Source of the DNA: Macrosoma leucophasiata
Lineage: Eukaryota > Arthropoda > Insecta > Lepidoptera > Hedylidae
Assembly: GCA_036365455.1 (NCBI GenBank)
Contig: JAWQUS010000022.1
Span: forward strand, 1,612,001 to 1,676,000
Direction: 5' to 3'
Length of the DNA stretch: 64,000 nt
Shown: positions 20,341 through 34,400 of the stretch, one piece after another
How the letters are laid out: every line of letters begins with the position of its first letter
Position numbering within the stretch: position 1 is the first letter of the stretch
Notes under the pieces: model-generated
Database searches by the model: none
Seen by the model: only the letters and a program-made list of their open reading frames with translations
What the model was told of the DNA's origin: nothing
Translations under genes and position numbers: made by a program

Positions 20341-23300
20341 CAGAGAAATATAAAATTACAAAAAAAAACCATCTAATACTACGCACGCATCATTCAGATC
20401 TCTAGAGATAGTATCATTCATAATGTTCTGATATTGTTATTACGGTAACATCTAAGATTATAATAGGAGCAATGAATAAAATTTGCGATAAAATGCACGT
20501 TATCGCATATATACTTGCACTTACTGTTAAAAATGTGTATGTACAATAAATAATTAAGATTGTTCAGATATGTACTTACCTGCAATAATATTTTTTGATA
20601 AAACGTGCACGTCTCGTAACTCTTTGATTTAAAAAAAATAAACGGGAACACAACTTGAAATTTAATTTTAGAACTCAATTCAAAATAAATAAATCCAATC
20701 TTGCGTCGTAACGTCAACTTTGTGACAGTTGATTTTGATGAATCAATTAGTGATGTTCTATTACCAAAGAAATACGGGAGGGTATCATTGTAGCAAAAAA
20801 TCGATTGACATCGGTATCCCGATTATCAAACAAAAAGAAAGTGTTTTACGTCAACTTGTTACCACGTGGTGTGCCAAGGTCGAATTTATGTTTTCAACTT
20901 GTCAAGCGCGGCGTGTGATAAATTAATTCCACGGGCTGTTATCGCCATACACGTCAACGTATATTATGCTCTAACGGCTTAATAATAAGGTGGCGTTTGC
21001 CTTGCGTTTCATGCCCACGCATAGTCGCCAACCCAGGCAATATATCTTAGGCCGTATACTGCCCGTGACAGTTCGTAAACAAACTGGAGCTACCGCAACA
21101 AAGGATAACAGCCGTTTCTTGCAATACATTAGGTTCACAAACAATATCGATCATTCGAATTCTAGAATTATCTGTAATATAGAACATTTATCGACAATGC
21201 TATTAATCTACATAAATACAAGTAACACCACAACTTATAAACACTTACCAGAAAAACAACATGACGTCGAATGTAGTGCAGAGTCATCTGTAATACATCT
21301 TGCACATATCGATCACTGTCTTGCAGTTCTCAAAAACACTTAGTAAAAAAAGAAGGAGGTTAGCACCAAAAATCGGTAATTGTCCGTCAATCTATCACTT
21401 GTCACGAAAGATCATTTATTGAGTGTTATTTTGATCGAATCTAAATATACTGTATGTAACTAAATTAATGTCAGCTCGTTAAATGATTCACAGTCAAAAT
21501 AAAAATAGTCTGGCAGACGCTGCGTCGACGACCGCGCCACTGTCTGTCTGCCGTGCTGTCAATATTCGTCAAAACGAAAATGGCGACACCCTCGACAGAA
21601 AACGATCAGCGGCAGGCTGCTCGCATGCGTCCCTCTCTCACTATCTCGTACATTAGAACGAGATGGATGACAGACGTGTTGTCTTCAACCCGACCGGACT
21701 GATTTGTGATGTCACGCCCAGCGGCGTAACGTTTTGCGTAATTACACGTCCGCGATTTCTTGTAAACTTGTTTTAATAACATTAATTTATGTTCGTTTCG
21801 GATTATGAGGTCGTCAGATGAAAGTGTCGGTCATGGCATAGGTTAATTATAGTGCAATGTGCAAATGATTTAGGGTAATTCGTCTTTGCGCATGTTAGGC
21901 CCGTCCCACCACTCAATATCTGTCGTAAAAGCGCCTCCTACTTCTTTTTATTTTATTTAGATATTTTCTTCTGATGTACGTCTCGCCTGCATTAATTTGA
22001 TGCCACTGTGTAGTCGCAATGCAGTTTGATTAATAATGAAGTTATCTCTCATCAAGATTTCTTTCATTGGTCTTCTTTGAATTTAAAAATGCAAAATGTA
22101 ATAATTTGCCCTGTACAATATTAAAACATAGAATTCAGTTTATGAATGTAATACAACCAGACCTTCCGTTGTCAGCTGTTAATAATCAGCACCCTGGTCA
22201 ACTTTAATCATAGGTACCTAATTTTATTATTTAATTATGAAATATTAATGTTTTCATAATATTTATAACCCAAATGTATTAGGACTGCTTTTTAAATCAG
22301 ATTTAAAGCTAAAAATAACATTCATTTTTTATTTAAATATGTAAGTTTCAAATATTTACAATATATTGATTTAATGACTGGCTATAAATAATTTGGCGTC
22401 CGAATGAGTCGGTAATCGATAACATAATTGTGTAATTGTTTCTAAAACAAGAAAAAAAAACATCACTTTAAATATACCGCCATACTACCTTCGTATGTTG
22501 CCAGGTAAGATAAATTTCAACCATAAATGACCATAGCCCATAGAACCGGAACTAAATGTATTTCGTACAGCTGGAAACCTGATTTGTGCTGAAAATTCGG
22601 TCTCGAAAGAGAGATACTACGACGTATTTCTATCCTTGTCTTAGACTCACCATCTTTTTTCTTGCTATATAGGAAATTAGCTGTAATGATATCTCTATAT
22701 GATTCCAGAAAAATAAGACAATTGATTTCTTATTGTTTTCGGTCCCGACATTGCTGCTTCAGAGATTAAAAAGATATTTATTTTGAAAACTTATTCATTA
22801 TAATTTCAGGATATCACTCCATAGGCTCAGTTAGTTACGTTAAAAAGAGGTTATGCGAAAGTTTAAAATACGTACTTACCTACTTTAAAAAAAAATATTT
22901 TTCTATTTAATGAAATCAGTGATGATTATAAAATGCAAAGTCGGATATTACCTAGACGTCCGTCTACCCACTAAAAACCCCTGGGTGCTCCGACTCATCC
23001 ACCCTTAGGGGCGGGGTCGCGGGAACGCTTTAGCATACATCCGCAAATAATAATAATAATAAATAAAAACAGAAATTTAAGAATTGCGTTGTAAAGAATA
23101 TCGACTTTATCCTTGAAGTTAGAGTCGAAAGTCGCTTGTTGACAACTATAGCGTCTAATTCAGAGGCGGCTTTTATCAAAGAGACTGCGCGCTCACAAGT
23201 ATACTACCCGATCGTTTTAAGTTTGCCGCTGGCGATAGATATGACGTTCGAAAAGTAGCGTAAGCAAAACATAATATAAAAATATTTTATAATTAATTAT

Positions 23301-25200
23301 AACAATAAAAATTGTGTACGTACATATTTGGGTGAAACTATTACACATTGTAAGTTTTGTTGTCACGTGGGGGAGGGTACGCGCATTTCACAGACCGGCA
23401 AACTTAGAGCGAACGGGTTGTACAAGTATAAAATTGTTGATACCAAACTTATAAGATACTAGCGGCCCGCCCCGTAATGTAAGCTATCCTATCTCTCAAG
23501 TTGGATCGAACTGCACATGGTGTGCGAATTTTATTATAATCGGTTAAGTGGTTTAGGAGTCCATTGAGGACAAACATTGTGACACGAGATTTATATATAT
23601 TAAGAAGAAAGAAAGATTGTACCAGCTATTGTAACACGTGTTTCTACAAATACAAATAAATAAATAAATACCGTTCATAGCGTTTTGTGCGACCGCGGAG
23701 CAACCACGGAGAGGTGTTTTGATTTTTTTTTCTAAATTCTTGTGGAACCCCGACAGAGGTATCACGAAACCCTAGGGTTCCGCGGAACACACTTAGAGTA
23801 TAGCTGTTCTACACCATCTTGGAAAGAATTACCAAAGCCACTTAATATTTTGTTATGGCTTATTGTCAATTCTGTTAGAACAAAAACTTATATGTCTACG
23901 AAATTAGGGAGAATATAAAAATAAATTTATGGCAACACACCAAAATAAGTATGTGGGATTTTGTTGAATGAAAATCAAGAATTTCATGAGAAATGTGCTT
24001 TATTTTGAATTGATAATCAAGAGTTATATGCTTCAACGTGTATTTTGTTCAATAGAGATAAATTATTTACTAATATCTGTTTACTTACGAATGAAAAGTG
24101 ATGTCGTTTAAAGGCCTCGTTTCTGTACGGTTTATACAGGCTAAAATACTGCAACCTCCTATTTTACTGCACACCTTATACACTAATCACTTAACTAATT
24201 GAGTCTTTTTCTCATAAGTACCCAAAAACTTATTAATAATTGCCGATATACGTCGAAAACAATAAATAAATGCGTATACGATAGGTATAACAGCAATTGC
24301 GATGACAGATGTTTGTTTGGCTAACTTTCGAACTTCGCCAAGCAAAAACCGGCACGCCGTAAGGGACAAAAGATACGATGCTCTATTTCAACTTTCTTAT
24401 GTTCTTTGTATATAACTGTCTCACTTCCACAAAGTATATGGCGAACATGGTTACGTCTATAGGTACTTAGTCTAAAATTCTAACCAAGCTGTAAAATGCG
24501 AACTAATTATTTAACCGTTATTGAATTATGTTTTATCTAACACAAGTTGATGCCGCTAATGGCTTGAAATTTACCTGCCTACCACTAAATGGTTTTGTAA
24601 TACACAGTGATAGAGCTTAACTGAACGAGCTCGAATGCGTGCACACCGATAAAAATATAAGGTAGGTACTTATTTTAATAATGATGGTAAACATTTTTTT
24701 ATTCAAAATATGATACTAAGGCTATTGATATCGAGGTTTGTTGGGGTGCTGATTACATTTTAATTCATAATATTTCGCACGAACACTATCTTCACAGATT
24801 TTTTAAAACGAAATAAGGTTTCACTAATCAATATGCTATACTTAACACACAATATGCTATACTTATCACACTAAGATTCAATACAAAATATATTCTCAGT
24901 TTTGTCTTAATAAATACGCAGAGGTATGGATACATTACTTCAAATTCATCAAAAATTTAAATTGGATAGGTCGGTAGCAGAGTGAGTTTCGTTCGAGATT
25001 GTTTTTTCTGTTCAGCCATTGATATTGTAAAATGAGCTGAAGAACGTGGTATGTTCTTATTTATTTTGTTATTTATTTTGTTAATTATTTTGTTGTAAGC
25101 ACTCCAGTTATTATTAAAAACTTCTTGCCATAACCAATAGCCATGGACATAGATTATTCCATAGTGAAAATGAATGCAAATGCAATGGCAAATAATGGCA
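20341..25200. other. Low-repeat, gene-poor interval upstream of importin alpha
   Basis: The longest stretch in the window with few recognised repeats. The exceptions are a likely Helitron fragment at 23456-23600 (starts ACTAGCGGCCCGCC, inverted) and a block at 22710-22775 shared with 51240 and 54810. 21500-21760 is GC/CpG-richer and includes AAAATGGCGACACC at 21576-21589, opening a 40-codon frame. I found no exon set here; a distal regulatory or unannotated non-coding region is possible. Confidence 0.4.
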
Positions 25201-25377
25201 ACATTTACTTACGCAATTGACATTTGTTTGACAAGTCCACGGTTTCCTTCCGGCCGTTGCTCTTTGAATTGGTTTGAATCCGACACCTGCTGTACAAATA
25301 AAATCACGTTTTGTTAAAAAATAATATCAATCAAGTAAATTGTTGGCGTATAATCCATATTATACATTAAAAGTAAT
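25201..25377 (+). promoter_or_regulatory. Presumed 5' UTR/promoter-proximal DNA of importin alpha
   Basis: Lies immediately upstream of the importin start codon. No TATA box is obvious. The segment CGGTTTCCTTCCGGCCGTTG is GC-richer than its surroundings. Assigned from position only. Confidence 0.3.
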
Positions 25378-25440
25378 ATGTCTGAAAGAACTCACACGTC
25401 TAGATTGGCTTCATACAAAAACGCTGGCCATGGAACCACT
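25378..25440 (+). CDS. Importin alpha exon 1 (start codon, IBB beginning)
   Basis: Codes 21 residues beginning [17 protein letters not shown], which aligns with the KPNA2 segment just before its basic IBB core. The donor is GTAAGT at 25441, phase 0. The start was chosen because it is the only ATG giving an in-phase IBB join. Confidence 0.88.
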
Positions 25441-28400
25441 GTAAGTACCTACTTTTTCATTCCAAAATTCCAAATTTAACTTTTTGTATTCGTGAATTTT
25501 GATGCTTTTAGACTTTCCAATAATATTCTTTACCTTTCATATTACACGGAAACTTATCCAATTGTGTTTGCTACCCAATATCAAGAAAGAAAATAAATGC
25601 TATGAAGAATTTTTCTGTATTTGCTTTGTGGGTTGCATGAAATTTTTTACAAGAAATAATTTTGTCGCTGTACATAAACTACATATCTTAAAATTACTTT
25701 TGTTTATTATTTGTGTCGGTCGATGTGCAATACATAGTATTTATTATTATAATGCCTTCGCATAGATCTATTATTTTATTTCTGTGACTGTCTGTCTGTC
25801 ATTGAAACAAAACAACTTACCCCCTTCTTCATAAACGTATTTTAGCTAAAGTGTTGCTAAAAAGGATAATAAGTCTAATTTTCAGGATAGAAAAAGACAA
25901 AGGAGAGACTGTCTTTTTCTATCCTGAAAATTTGACAATGCAACTAACAAAGACAAACAAAGCATTCTAGAGCTAAAACATATCTAATGTATGTTATGAA
26001 TAAGGGGGATAGCCTTTATTACCGTCTATTTATGAAACAGCTATTTATTTTGTATTAGAATTGGTTATAGCCAGGCACAGTGCTGAGGCAGGTTTTGTAA
26101 GTATCCTGTAAAGATCTATTTGTACAAAATTATTTGTAATATTTTTAACTGCCTCAGTAGCCTAGTGGTAGCAGGCCACTACTACTACGCTGAGGTCCTG
26201 GGTTCAATTCCTGGGTAGGGGGTTATCAGAGATATGGTAGAAAGTCCTTTATCTCTGGTTCTATTGGGATTTTTACATTTTGTGGAAATGATCATGTCAA
26301 GATTTGTACAGAAAAAATGAAAAAAAGGTACAGGGTAAAACAGCATGAAAATATAAGGTTGGGGAAAAAGTTTCTTCGCATTTTTTAATATAGTTTATTT
26401 AAATTTAACTAAAGTATGTATGTACCATTTTGTTCGATAAGCTTTTGCCATCTTGTAGGTAGGGACATGATCCCATTGCTATAAAAATTTTGGGACTTCT
26501 CATCCAAATACCGCGACAAGTGGATTTGGCAGTGCTCTCGTGATGTTAACCTAACATTGCATAAAGAATTCTGAAGAGACCGAAACAGGTGGAAATCTGA
26601 AGGTGCAAGGTCAGGACTATACGGCAGATGCATTAACACCTCCCAGCCAAACTCTCTTAATTTTTGCTGAGTGGCTATAGATGTGTGAGGTCTAGCGTTA
26701 TCATGATGAAACACCACACACCTTCTGTTGATCAATTCCAGCCGCTTTCTCTCAACTTCTTGCTTTAATCTCATCAGTTGTTCGCAGTAGCGTTCAGAAT
26801 CGATAGTTCTGCCTGGTGGTAATAGCTCATAATGAATAATGCCCTTCCACTCCCACCACACACACAACATCACCTTATTGCGAGTTAACCCGGGTTTCGC
26901 CACAGTCTGTGAAGCCTGACCGGCCTTTGACCACGACTTTTTCGCACGTTCTTGTCGTACGTGATCCACTTTTCATCACCAGTTATCAGCTTCTTCAAAA
27001 CTGATTCGGTTTCATTACGTCGTAATAAAGAATCACAAATGAGTACACGGTTCATTAGGTTTCTTTCAGTGAGCTCGTGAGGTACCCAAATATCGAGCTT
27101 TTTTTTGTACCCAGCTTTTTTCAAATGCGCCAAAACTGTTTTGTGATCAATTCTCAGTTCTTCAGCTACGTCGTAACTACTGATATGTCGATCTTGCTTA
27201 ACTTTTTCAAAAATGGCATCCATTTTATCCGTAATAGGGCGACCAGAGCGAGGTCTTGCACACTTGACATCAAAATTTCCGAATTGAAAACGCTTAAACC
27301 AAATTTGTGCTACTCTCACAGACACTGCACTAGGTCCATAAACATCGCAAATTTTTTCCGCGGCTTGCGTTGCATTTTTACCTTTTTTGTAGTAAAATTT
27401 TAAAATGTATCGAATTTCTTCATTAGATTCACTCATCTTGACAGTACGAAAAACAAATGAAAATCACACATTTGCCTAATTTGAATTTGGAATTATGTTC
27501 TTTAAAATTCTAACTTTCAATGATACCAAAACCAGCCAGATACAAATACTACAGCCAAAGAGATTTTATTACAAGTTCATACATACTATAATGCGAAAAG
27601 ACTTTTTCCCCAACATATTAATATCCAGTGAACCTATGTAATTTAAGCATATATATTTTAAGCATCAGGAAATGTTGTTTACATTTCCTGATGCTTAAAA
27701 TATTTTTAACTCTCCGGAATAAAAAGTTTGAATTTGAACTTTAGTATGGAGTGCTTCTTCTGTTGTTAGAAAAGACGATTTTTATTCCGGTGATTTAAAA
27801 ATATTTTTAGTACCAGAATGTTTTTTAGGTTCCCAAGATAATATTTCTAGTCCGTTTTACCTTGTACCTTTTTATAACTTTTATTTGTACAAATCAATGT
27901 ATGAACTTGCTTGAAACTTGCCATGATTCTTTCCCAGTGCCTCGAAGTTTGGAGATGTCAACAGGCTCGACACCTGTTACAAGGGCCAAAACGTAACCGG
28001 CAAATCATACAGGCGTGAAGTTACGTTTTTTTTTATTATTTTTCGCATTAACATATGCATTAACATATGCAACCTTAGGTCAAAATCAGAAAGGGAAAGA
28101 AATATTCGACGCTCAGGTTAAGGACTTTGGTAGCTTAGTGGTAAAAAAAGCTGGACTGGTTATCCTGAGGTCTCCGGTTCGATTCCTACCTGAATTCAAA
28201 TTTTTCTTTCCATTTAATCTTTGCCAGGAATCTGGTTAATAATAATGCTGATATCACAAGGCTAAAACGATGGCAAATATTGCAATTAGACCAGAGACAC
28301 TGATTAAGGCGAGGAGTATTCTGAGGCTGAATGGAGAATATTTGCCGAAATACCCTCTATATACAACACAAATCAAGCCAATTTTTTTTTTCATTAGTTT

Positions 28401-31400
28401 TTTTTTCATTTTTTTTTTCTTTAGTTTATAAAAATATTTTCTTTCCTTTCTTCTTACACGTAATAACTCCAACTACATTGCAGGATCTTCGCCGCAAACG
28501 AGCGGAACTCAGCGTCACTCTCCGCAAACAAGCCCGCGATGAGCAGCTCCTCAAGCGGAGAGCCATGTCTCCCGAGGCCGGCGAAGATGTGCACAATGAA
28601 CAGGAGAAGGCTATGACTCCTGCCGAGATTGTGCAAGGTGAGATTACATGAACTTGTTTGAGCGCACACATGCACACTCTCCCATCATAATGACTATGTT
28701 TATGATGAATTTCTTTTTCTTTTTCTTCTATGAAGGAATTGAAAGATTTGATAAATAAATCGTGTTGGGTCACGGATGAGTCCAACAAATAAAAAGATAA
28801 TTTTTGGATACAAAAAGTTGTATAATTCGATAATTTCACACGGTTTACAAATTAATTGTTATAATGGCAGGAAGCACGATCGGCGGCACGCGTGTGTACT
28901 TTGATGCTATTCGACGCGAACTCCACATAGCGACAGCGATGCACTTGAGAAGTAAATTGCTGACAAAGATTATTGTTCAGAATTCAAAATGTATTATTCA
29001 AATGTTGGAGTAGTTCGCTCAATAGATGGCGTTGACTCTAACGCTAGCTACAGCTATATTACGCGGTTGAGATTTCTTGGTCAATACATAAGTATATCTG
29101 GTTCTTGATAGTCAATTGAGAGGCTTAGTACAATCTTCACACATACTGTTTTCAGTTCAATTATTTGAATAAACAGTATATACCTTGTTTTCAGTTCAAT
29201 TATTTGAATAAACAGTATATACCTGTACAAATCGTATAAACTTTAATTTTATTTAATTTTAATTTGATTATTATTAATACCTATTCAATTATCATTATTA
29301 TTATAAGTCATTCGCTATAGATAGGTTGTAAACTGACAATGCAAAAGTGTCCTTGTAGACCAATTTGAAATAAAATATCTGAGTTTAAGGTCTCAGGCAT
29401 GATCAAAATGAGACGACGCATCTGCATTTTGACCTCTGGTTTATGTGTGGGTGTCATCTATAGAATCAGAATCTCATTTATTCATTTAGGGTGACAGGCA
29501 CCTCTTATGACACGTCAAAAACAAACAAAATAAATTAAAGTGAATAACAATTGATATACATGTCAAACATGATAAAAATATATGTAAAGTCAAGAATATC
29601 ACTAAGATAAAACTAAATGTAATAAACTAATGTAAAAAGTATATCAGAAGAATGTCTTTTTTTTTTATGTCTGTAGGTTGACAGACAAGCAAACGGGCCA
29701 CCTGATGGAAAGTGGTCACTGTCGCCTATGAACATTTGCAACACCAGGGGAGTTGCCAACGCGCTGCCAGCCCTGAAGGACTCTTTTGACGCCATTTTTG
29801 AAGAACCCCATATTGTAGCACCTAGGGAACACCTCAGAGGGAAGTTCGTTCCACAATTTACACGTTCTGGGCAGGAACGAACGTGAAAACCGCACCGTTG
29901 AGCACTTCCAAGTGTCCAGTCGGTGTGGGTGGAACTTCTCTCTTCGGCGGGTAGTACGGTGTAGAAAAAGAGACGGTGGCACCATGTCAAACAGTTCAGC
30001 AGAGCACTCACCATTGTAGAGACGGTACAACACGCACAAACTCCCAATGTCTCTGCGCAGGCTCAGATGTTCGAGCCTGTCGATAAGTCCTGGATCGTTA
30101 ACAATACGAACGGCGCGTTTTTGTAGGGAGTCAAGTGGACCAAGCTGGTATTTGGGGGCTCCCGCCCACAAATGAGAGCAGTATTCCAGATGGGGCCGCA
30201 CTTGAGCCTTATAAAGCTGTAATAGCTGCCCCGATGTGAAATACTGCCTCGCTTTGTTAAGCACCCCCAACTTTTTGGATGCCAACTTGGTCTTACACTC
30301 AATGTGACTCCCGAATTGCACTTCGTTCGATATGTCAACGCCCAGGATACCGATACTCTTATCAACGGCGAGCGGAATGCCCTGGAACTGTGGTGCTACA
30401 ATGAATGGGGTTTTTTTTAGCGGTGAACGCGCAGACTTGTGTCTTCGAGGGGTTGAACTGTACTAAATTAAGTCGACCCCAATCCGAGACCCGCTCCAGA
30501 GAGTGCTCGATTTCAGACACAAGTCTAGTCCTGCTTTCCTCGATAAGTGTCCGAGAGGCATTTGCACGGCTAGTGTAGTGTGCATCATCCCATGTCATGT
30601 CATGTCTCATTTCCCCTTTACAAACTGATAACAAAGATTAAAAAGAAAAGACAAAGAGTCATTCTTTGTCATTTATAGGCTGTAGTCGTCACTTAACATC
30701 AATGTGAACTGCATGCTTGTTTGAGCTTTTGTAGAGGAAATGGGATTGTGTTGTAAAATATTGACTTAACCGAATAAAAATCCAAACTTGATTAATTTTA
30801 ATTTGTAAACTTTGTTTCTTACACCTTGTAAACATTGACAATCATAATACCACCAGGTCTGAAAGCCAGTGACTTGGCAATCAAGACTTCGTCGGCACGC
30901 GCCGCCCGAAGGATGCTGTCGCGGGAGCAAAACCCACCGATCTCCGTCATGGTCGACGCTGGCGTTATCAAGCCTCTGGTGGACGCGCTCGACAGAGATG
31001 ATTGGTATGTTTATAATGTACTATAATACACATTCACACGCGATTAACACGCAATCACTACATACTATACACACTACACACTATACATTATACACTCTAC
31101 ACACAAACACACTTATACACACTACACACAAACACACTTCACACTACACACTCTACACACAAACACACTACACACAAACACACTGCACACACACACCACA
31201 CACAAACACACATGTACACGACACACTCGTACGCACACACTACACACAAGTGCATATACACGTCTCACGTATGAAAAAATATCGCTCAGGCTCTCGCACA
31301 CAAGACCACGCGAGACACGCACACACAATACATACACTACGACCCACATGCAAACACGACACATACGCGCCCACATATAACATAACCTACACATATTAAT

Positions 31401-34400
31401 GATAGGTAACCATTAAAAGGCTAGAGAAAAGCACTTTACTTACACAATGGCACACCGCGGGCACTCCGCCGAAAATCCATACAAACGCTTAATTTGGTCT
31501 CTATTACACAGACATCAATCAGTGACGTGTATTTACACGTGCATCTGTGTGCGGAGCACGTAGAGAATACCAAACGTCGCCCATAAGAGGGGAGGAGGTT
31601 GGGTGAGGCGGGGAAATCGGGCGGGACGTCGAAGTGTCCATTCTATACGTAGTATTATTACATATGCTCTGACAATGTTCTTTAACGATCAGTTATTTGT
31701 TTGCAGCCAGGACCTCCAGTTTGAGGCTGCCTGGGCCATCACTAACATTGCTTCAGGGACGCACGAGCATACCTTAGCTGTTATAAATGTAAGTGGAACA
31801 TTCCAAACATTTAACCGTCACATTAAAAATAAAAATACGCTTTCACTCACAGCCCCACCGTAGGTATAAACCTGTGTCGTGGGTGCCGTTGTACACATAC
31901 AACACATACACAAACACCCAGACCCGAAACAAATATCTGTAGGCCATACAAATATTAGTTCCGATGCGGGGATCGAACCCGCGACCCTTTGAATCAAATA
32001 GTCATCTCACACCCCTGGACTAACCGGCTCGTCAACATTAATCAAACACATAGTGGAATTAGTGGCAAACAACTTTTACTGGTGGTAGAGCTCCAGTGAC
32101 GGAGCTCGCGGGCGTAGGCACCACCGCATTACCTGATTTACTTGCCGCTAAATGGTAGTGTTCAGCACTATCGTGTTCCGGTCAGGTGGTAATGTACGGC
32201 TCTGTAATTTCCGGCACAGAGGCATAACACCTTAGGCCTCAGGAGTGGTAACGCATTTGCATTTTGACCTTGGTCTTCGTGTGGGTGTCTATAGGCTGCA
32301 GTCATCACTTAACATCAATGTGAACTGCATGCTTGTTTGCCACTTCAATTACATAAAAAAAAAGCAAGCGTACAGTTCACATTGATAGTAAGTGCTGTAG
32401 CCTGTAAATAAAACCAGAGATTTCATTATACAGGGTGTCCCAGAAATCAACGATATACCTGTACTATTTATTTTTCGCAATAACACATGCGAGTGAACTT
32501 AAGAAATTAAAGAAAAAACGGAAAGAAAAATTTGACTTTGGGCAGAAATCGAACCTGCGACCTCAGGATAACCAGTCCAGCCGCTTTACCACTTACTTTT
32601 ACTTCGGTGGCTTAGTGGTAAACCGGCGGGACTGGTTATCCTGAGGTCGCAGGTTCGATTCCTGCCCGAAGTCAAATTTTTCTTTCAGTTTTTTCTTAAG
32701 TTCAACGATATACCGAAAACCGGTGATAGGCCAAGTGATGACAGTTATAAGAAAAATGATTTTTCCTCAAAGCAGTAATCCAGCTAATATCATACCATTT
32801 TGGAATCCAGATTAAATGCGCCATCTTTTAAAGTTACTTGCCAAAATATTGTAGAACATTTTTTTTTACAGTACCGACGATACAAGTGTGTGTAGTGATT
32901 ATTTTTAATTTAATGTTGGCCACAAACACTCAATAGGGACTACCCCGTTAGGGACCTGGCGTGAAGATACATACATACATACATACATACACAAACACTC
33001 AATTTTATTGAAAACTGAGGCAGGTATGTTTTACTGTAATTTACTTCTGTAAATTACAGTAAAACATACTTAAGTCAGTCAGGGTTAGTCAAGACTACAG
33101 TACAGAATAAAAATGCAAAAAAGTAATATTTGTGAGATTTGAAAGATCGTCACAGGATGTCAGTTTTTCCGATATTTTTTAAAATCCTAATAATATTAAA
33201 AATACATAACAAATATTTTTTTTTTTCTAATTTTTCTAATAACTGCCATCTGAAAAGTTGTCCGTTATTTAAATATCCTTTAATTAAATGCACTATAACT
33301 GGGATACGACTTATAGATTTGACATCCGTGACGTCACCTTCCATGGTGTCTATAGGCTGTAGTCATCACTTAACATCAAAGTGAACTGCATGCTTGTTTG
33401 CCACCTTGATTAACATGAAAATGAAAAATGTGATAGTTGCCTCACGAGAAAAATAGAATAGAAAATTAAAGAAAAATGACTTAGAAACAGATCCAAAATT
33501 CTTCATATTTTTTACCAGGGTGGTGCTATACCAAAACTAGTGGCTCTACTGGCCCGAGGTGGTGTAGTAGGTGAGCAATCGGCCTGGGCGCTCGGCAACA
33601 TAGCGGGGGATGGCGCTTCGCCCCGTGACGCGGTACTTCGCCACGGCACTCTGCCTACCCTCCTGCCGTACATGACGCCGCACACGCCTACATCGCAGCT
33701 ACGAACCGCTGTCTGGACCTATAGCAATCTTTGCAGGTTTGTCTATATCCCATATGTTCCCAAACTATTTTTTCTTGTAGACTCTGTATGGGGTCTCCCA
33801 CACTATTGCTTGCTTGAGATGGTGAGAAATTATAAGTCCGGAAATGTGTAAAATGTATTCACGCCAATGGGGTAGGCAGAGAGTGTAGAGCGCCAGATAT
33901 CCCGGTCCTGACATACCTCTCGTGCCTCGTCTACCTTCATCATTCTCTTCATACATGCACGCCGATTCCTAAGACTTTGCTCTCTTCCCTCTAAAATGGT
34001 CGAGGAGGGCAATGGCTGTCACATGCGTCATACTCGTGAACGGGTGCTGTTGGTGGGGACCGGTCTGTTCTGGTGCAAACCAGAGCTACATCACATTTAG
34101 TAGATAGCAGTTTATTTGCATCTATGCTATGGACGTTCACATAATTTGATATTTCGATATTTTCGATATTTCGATATTTTATTTTTTATATTCGATAATC
34201 TGTACTAGATTTTTTTAAGCTCTCATTTAAAAGAGCTCCTACAGTTTGTTGGGTAGCGGAGTTCTTCTCAGTAGTGACTGCACTTGGAACTCTGCTGAGT
34301 GAATAACTTTGATCTTGACGAATAAGTTTTTCTTTTTCTTCATCTATCATCATTGAAGGAATTGAAAAATTTTATGATTATTATGTTTTAACCAAGTAGT

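Larger units (their letters stand above)
26289..27930. mobile_element. TIR element hosting a mariner
   Basis: The left end ATCATGTCAAGATTTGTACA ... AAAAGGTACAGGGTAAAAC matches, inverted, the right end GTTTTACCTTGTACC ... ATTTGTACAAAT ... CTTGCCATGAT. Without the mariner it is about 380 bp and non-coding. It includes the 23-bp perfect hairpin at 27653-27703. Confidence 0.55.
26150..28027 (+). repeat. SINE-A split by a 1.6-kb nested insertion
   Basis: The head (CTGCCTCAGTAGCCTAGTGG, GGTTCAATTCCTGG) runs to about 26288. The 3' part resumes at about 27930 with TTTCCCAGTGCCTCGAAGTT and ends ATACAGGCGTGAAGTTACG. The intervening DNA is a terminal-inverted-repeat element that itself contains a mariner. 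Confidence 0.7.

Noticed and set aside
20418..20717. 99-codon minus-strand frame
   Set aside because: AT-rich, Phe/Tyr/Asn/Lys-biased translation with no motif; expected by chance in such DNA.
20990..21343. 117-codon open frame
   Set aside because: The start is not ATG, there is no recognisable domain and the composition is ordinary; kept only as unassigned sequence.
21580..21702. 40-codon frame with a good start context (MATPSTENDQ...)
   Set aside because: Too short, no domain, no evident splice partner; noted as part of a CpG-rich patch.
24998..25060. Minus-strand 20-codon frame starting MAEQKKQSRT near 25022
   Set aside because: Could be a divergent first exon, but no donor or partner exon was found.
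27077..27403. 108-codon plus-strand frame (and the 42765-43088 minus counterpart)
   Set aside because: Antisense shadow of the mariner transposase.
27653..27703. microRNA precursor
   Set aside because: Stem is short and perfectly paired with a 5-nt loop, unlike animal pre-miRNAs; also inside a transposon.
30869..31399. 176-codon plus-strand frame and its minus-strand counterpart
   Set aside because: They overlap importin exon 3 in the wrong frame and then run through an ACAC simple repeat.
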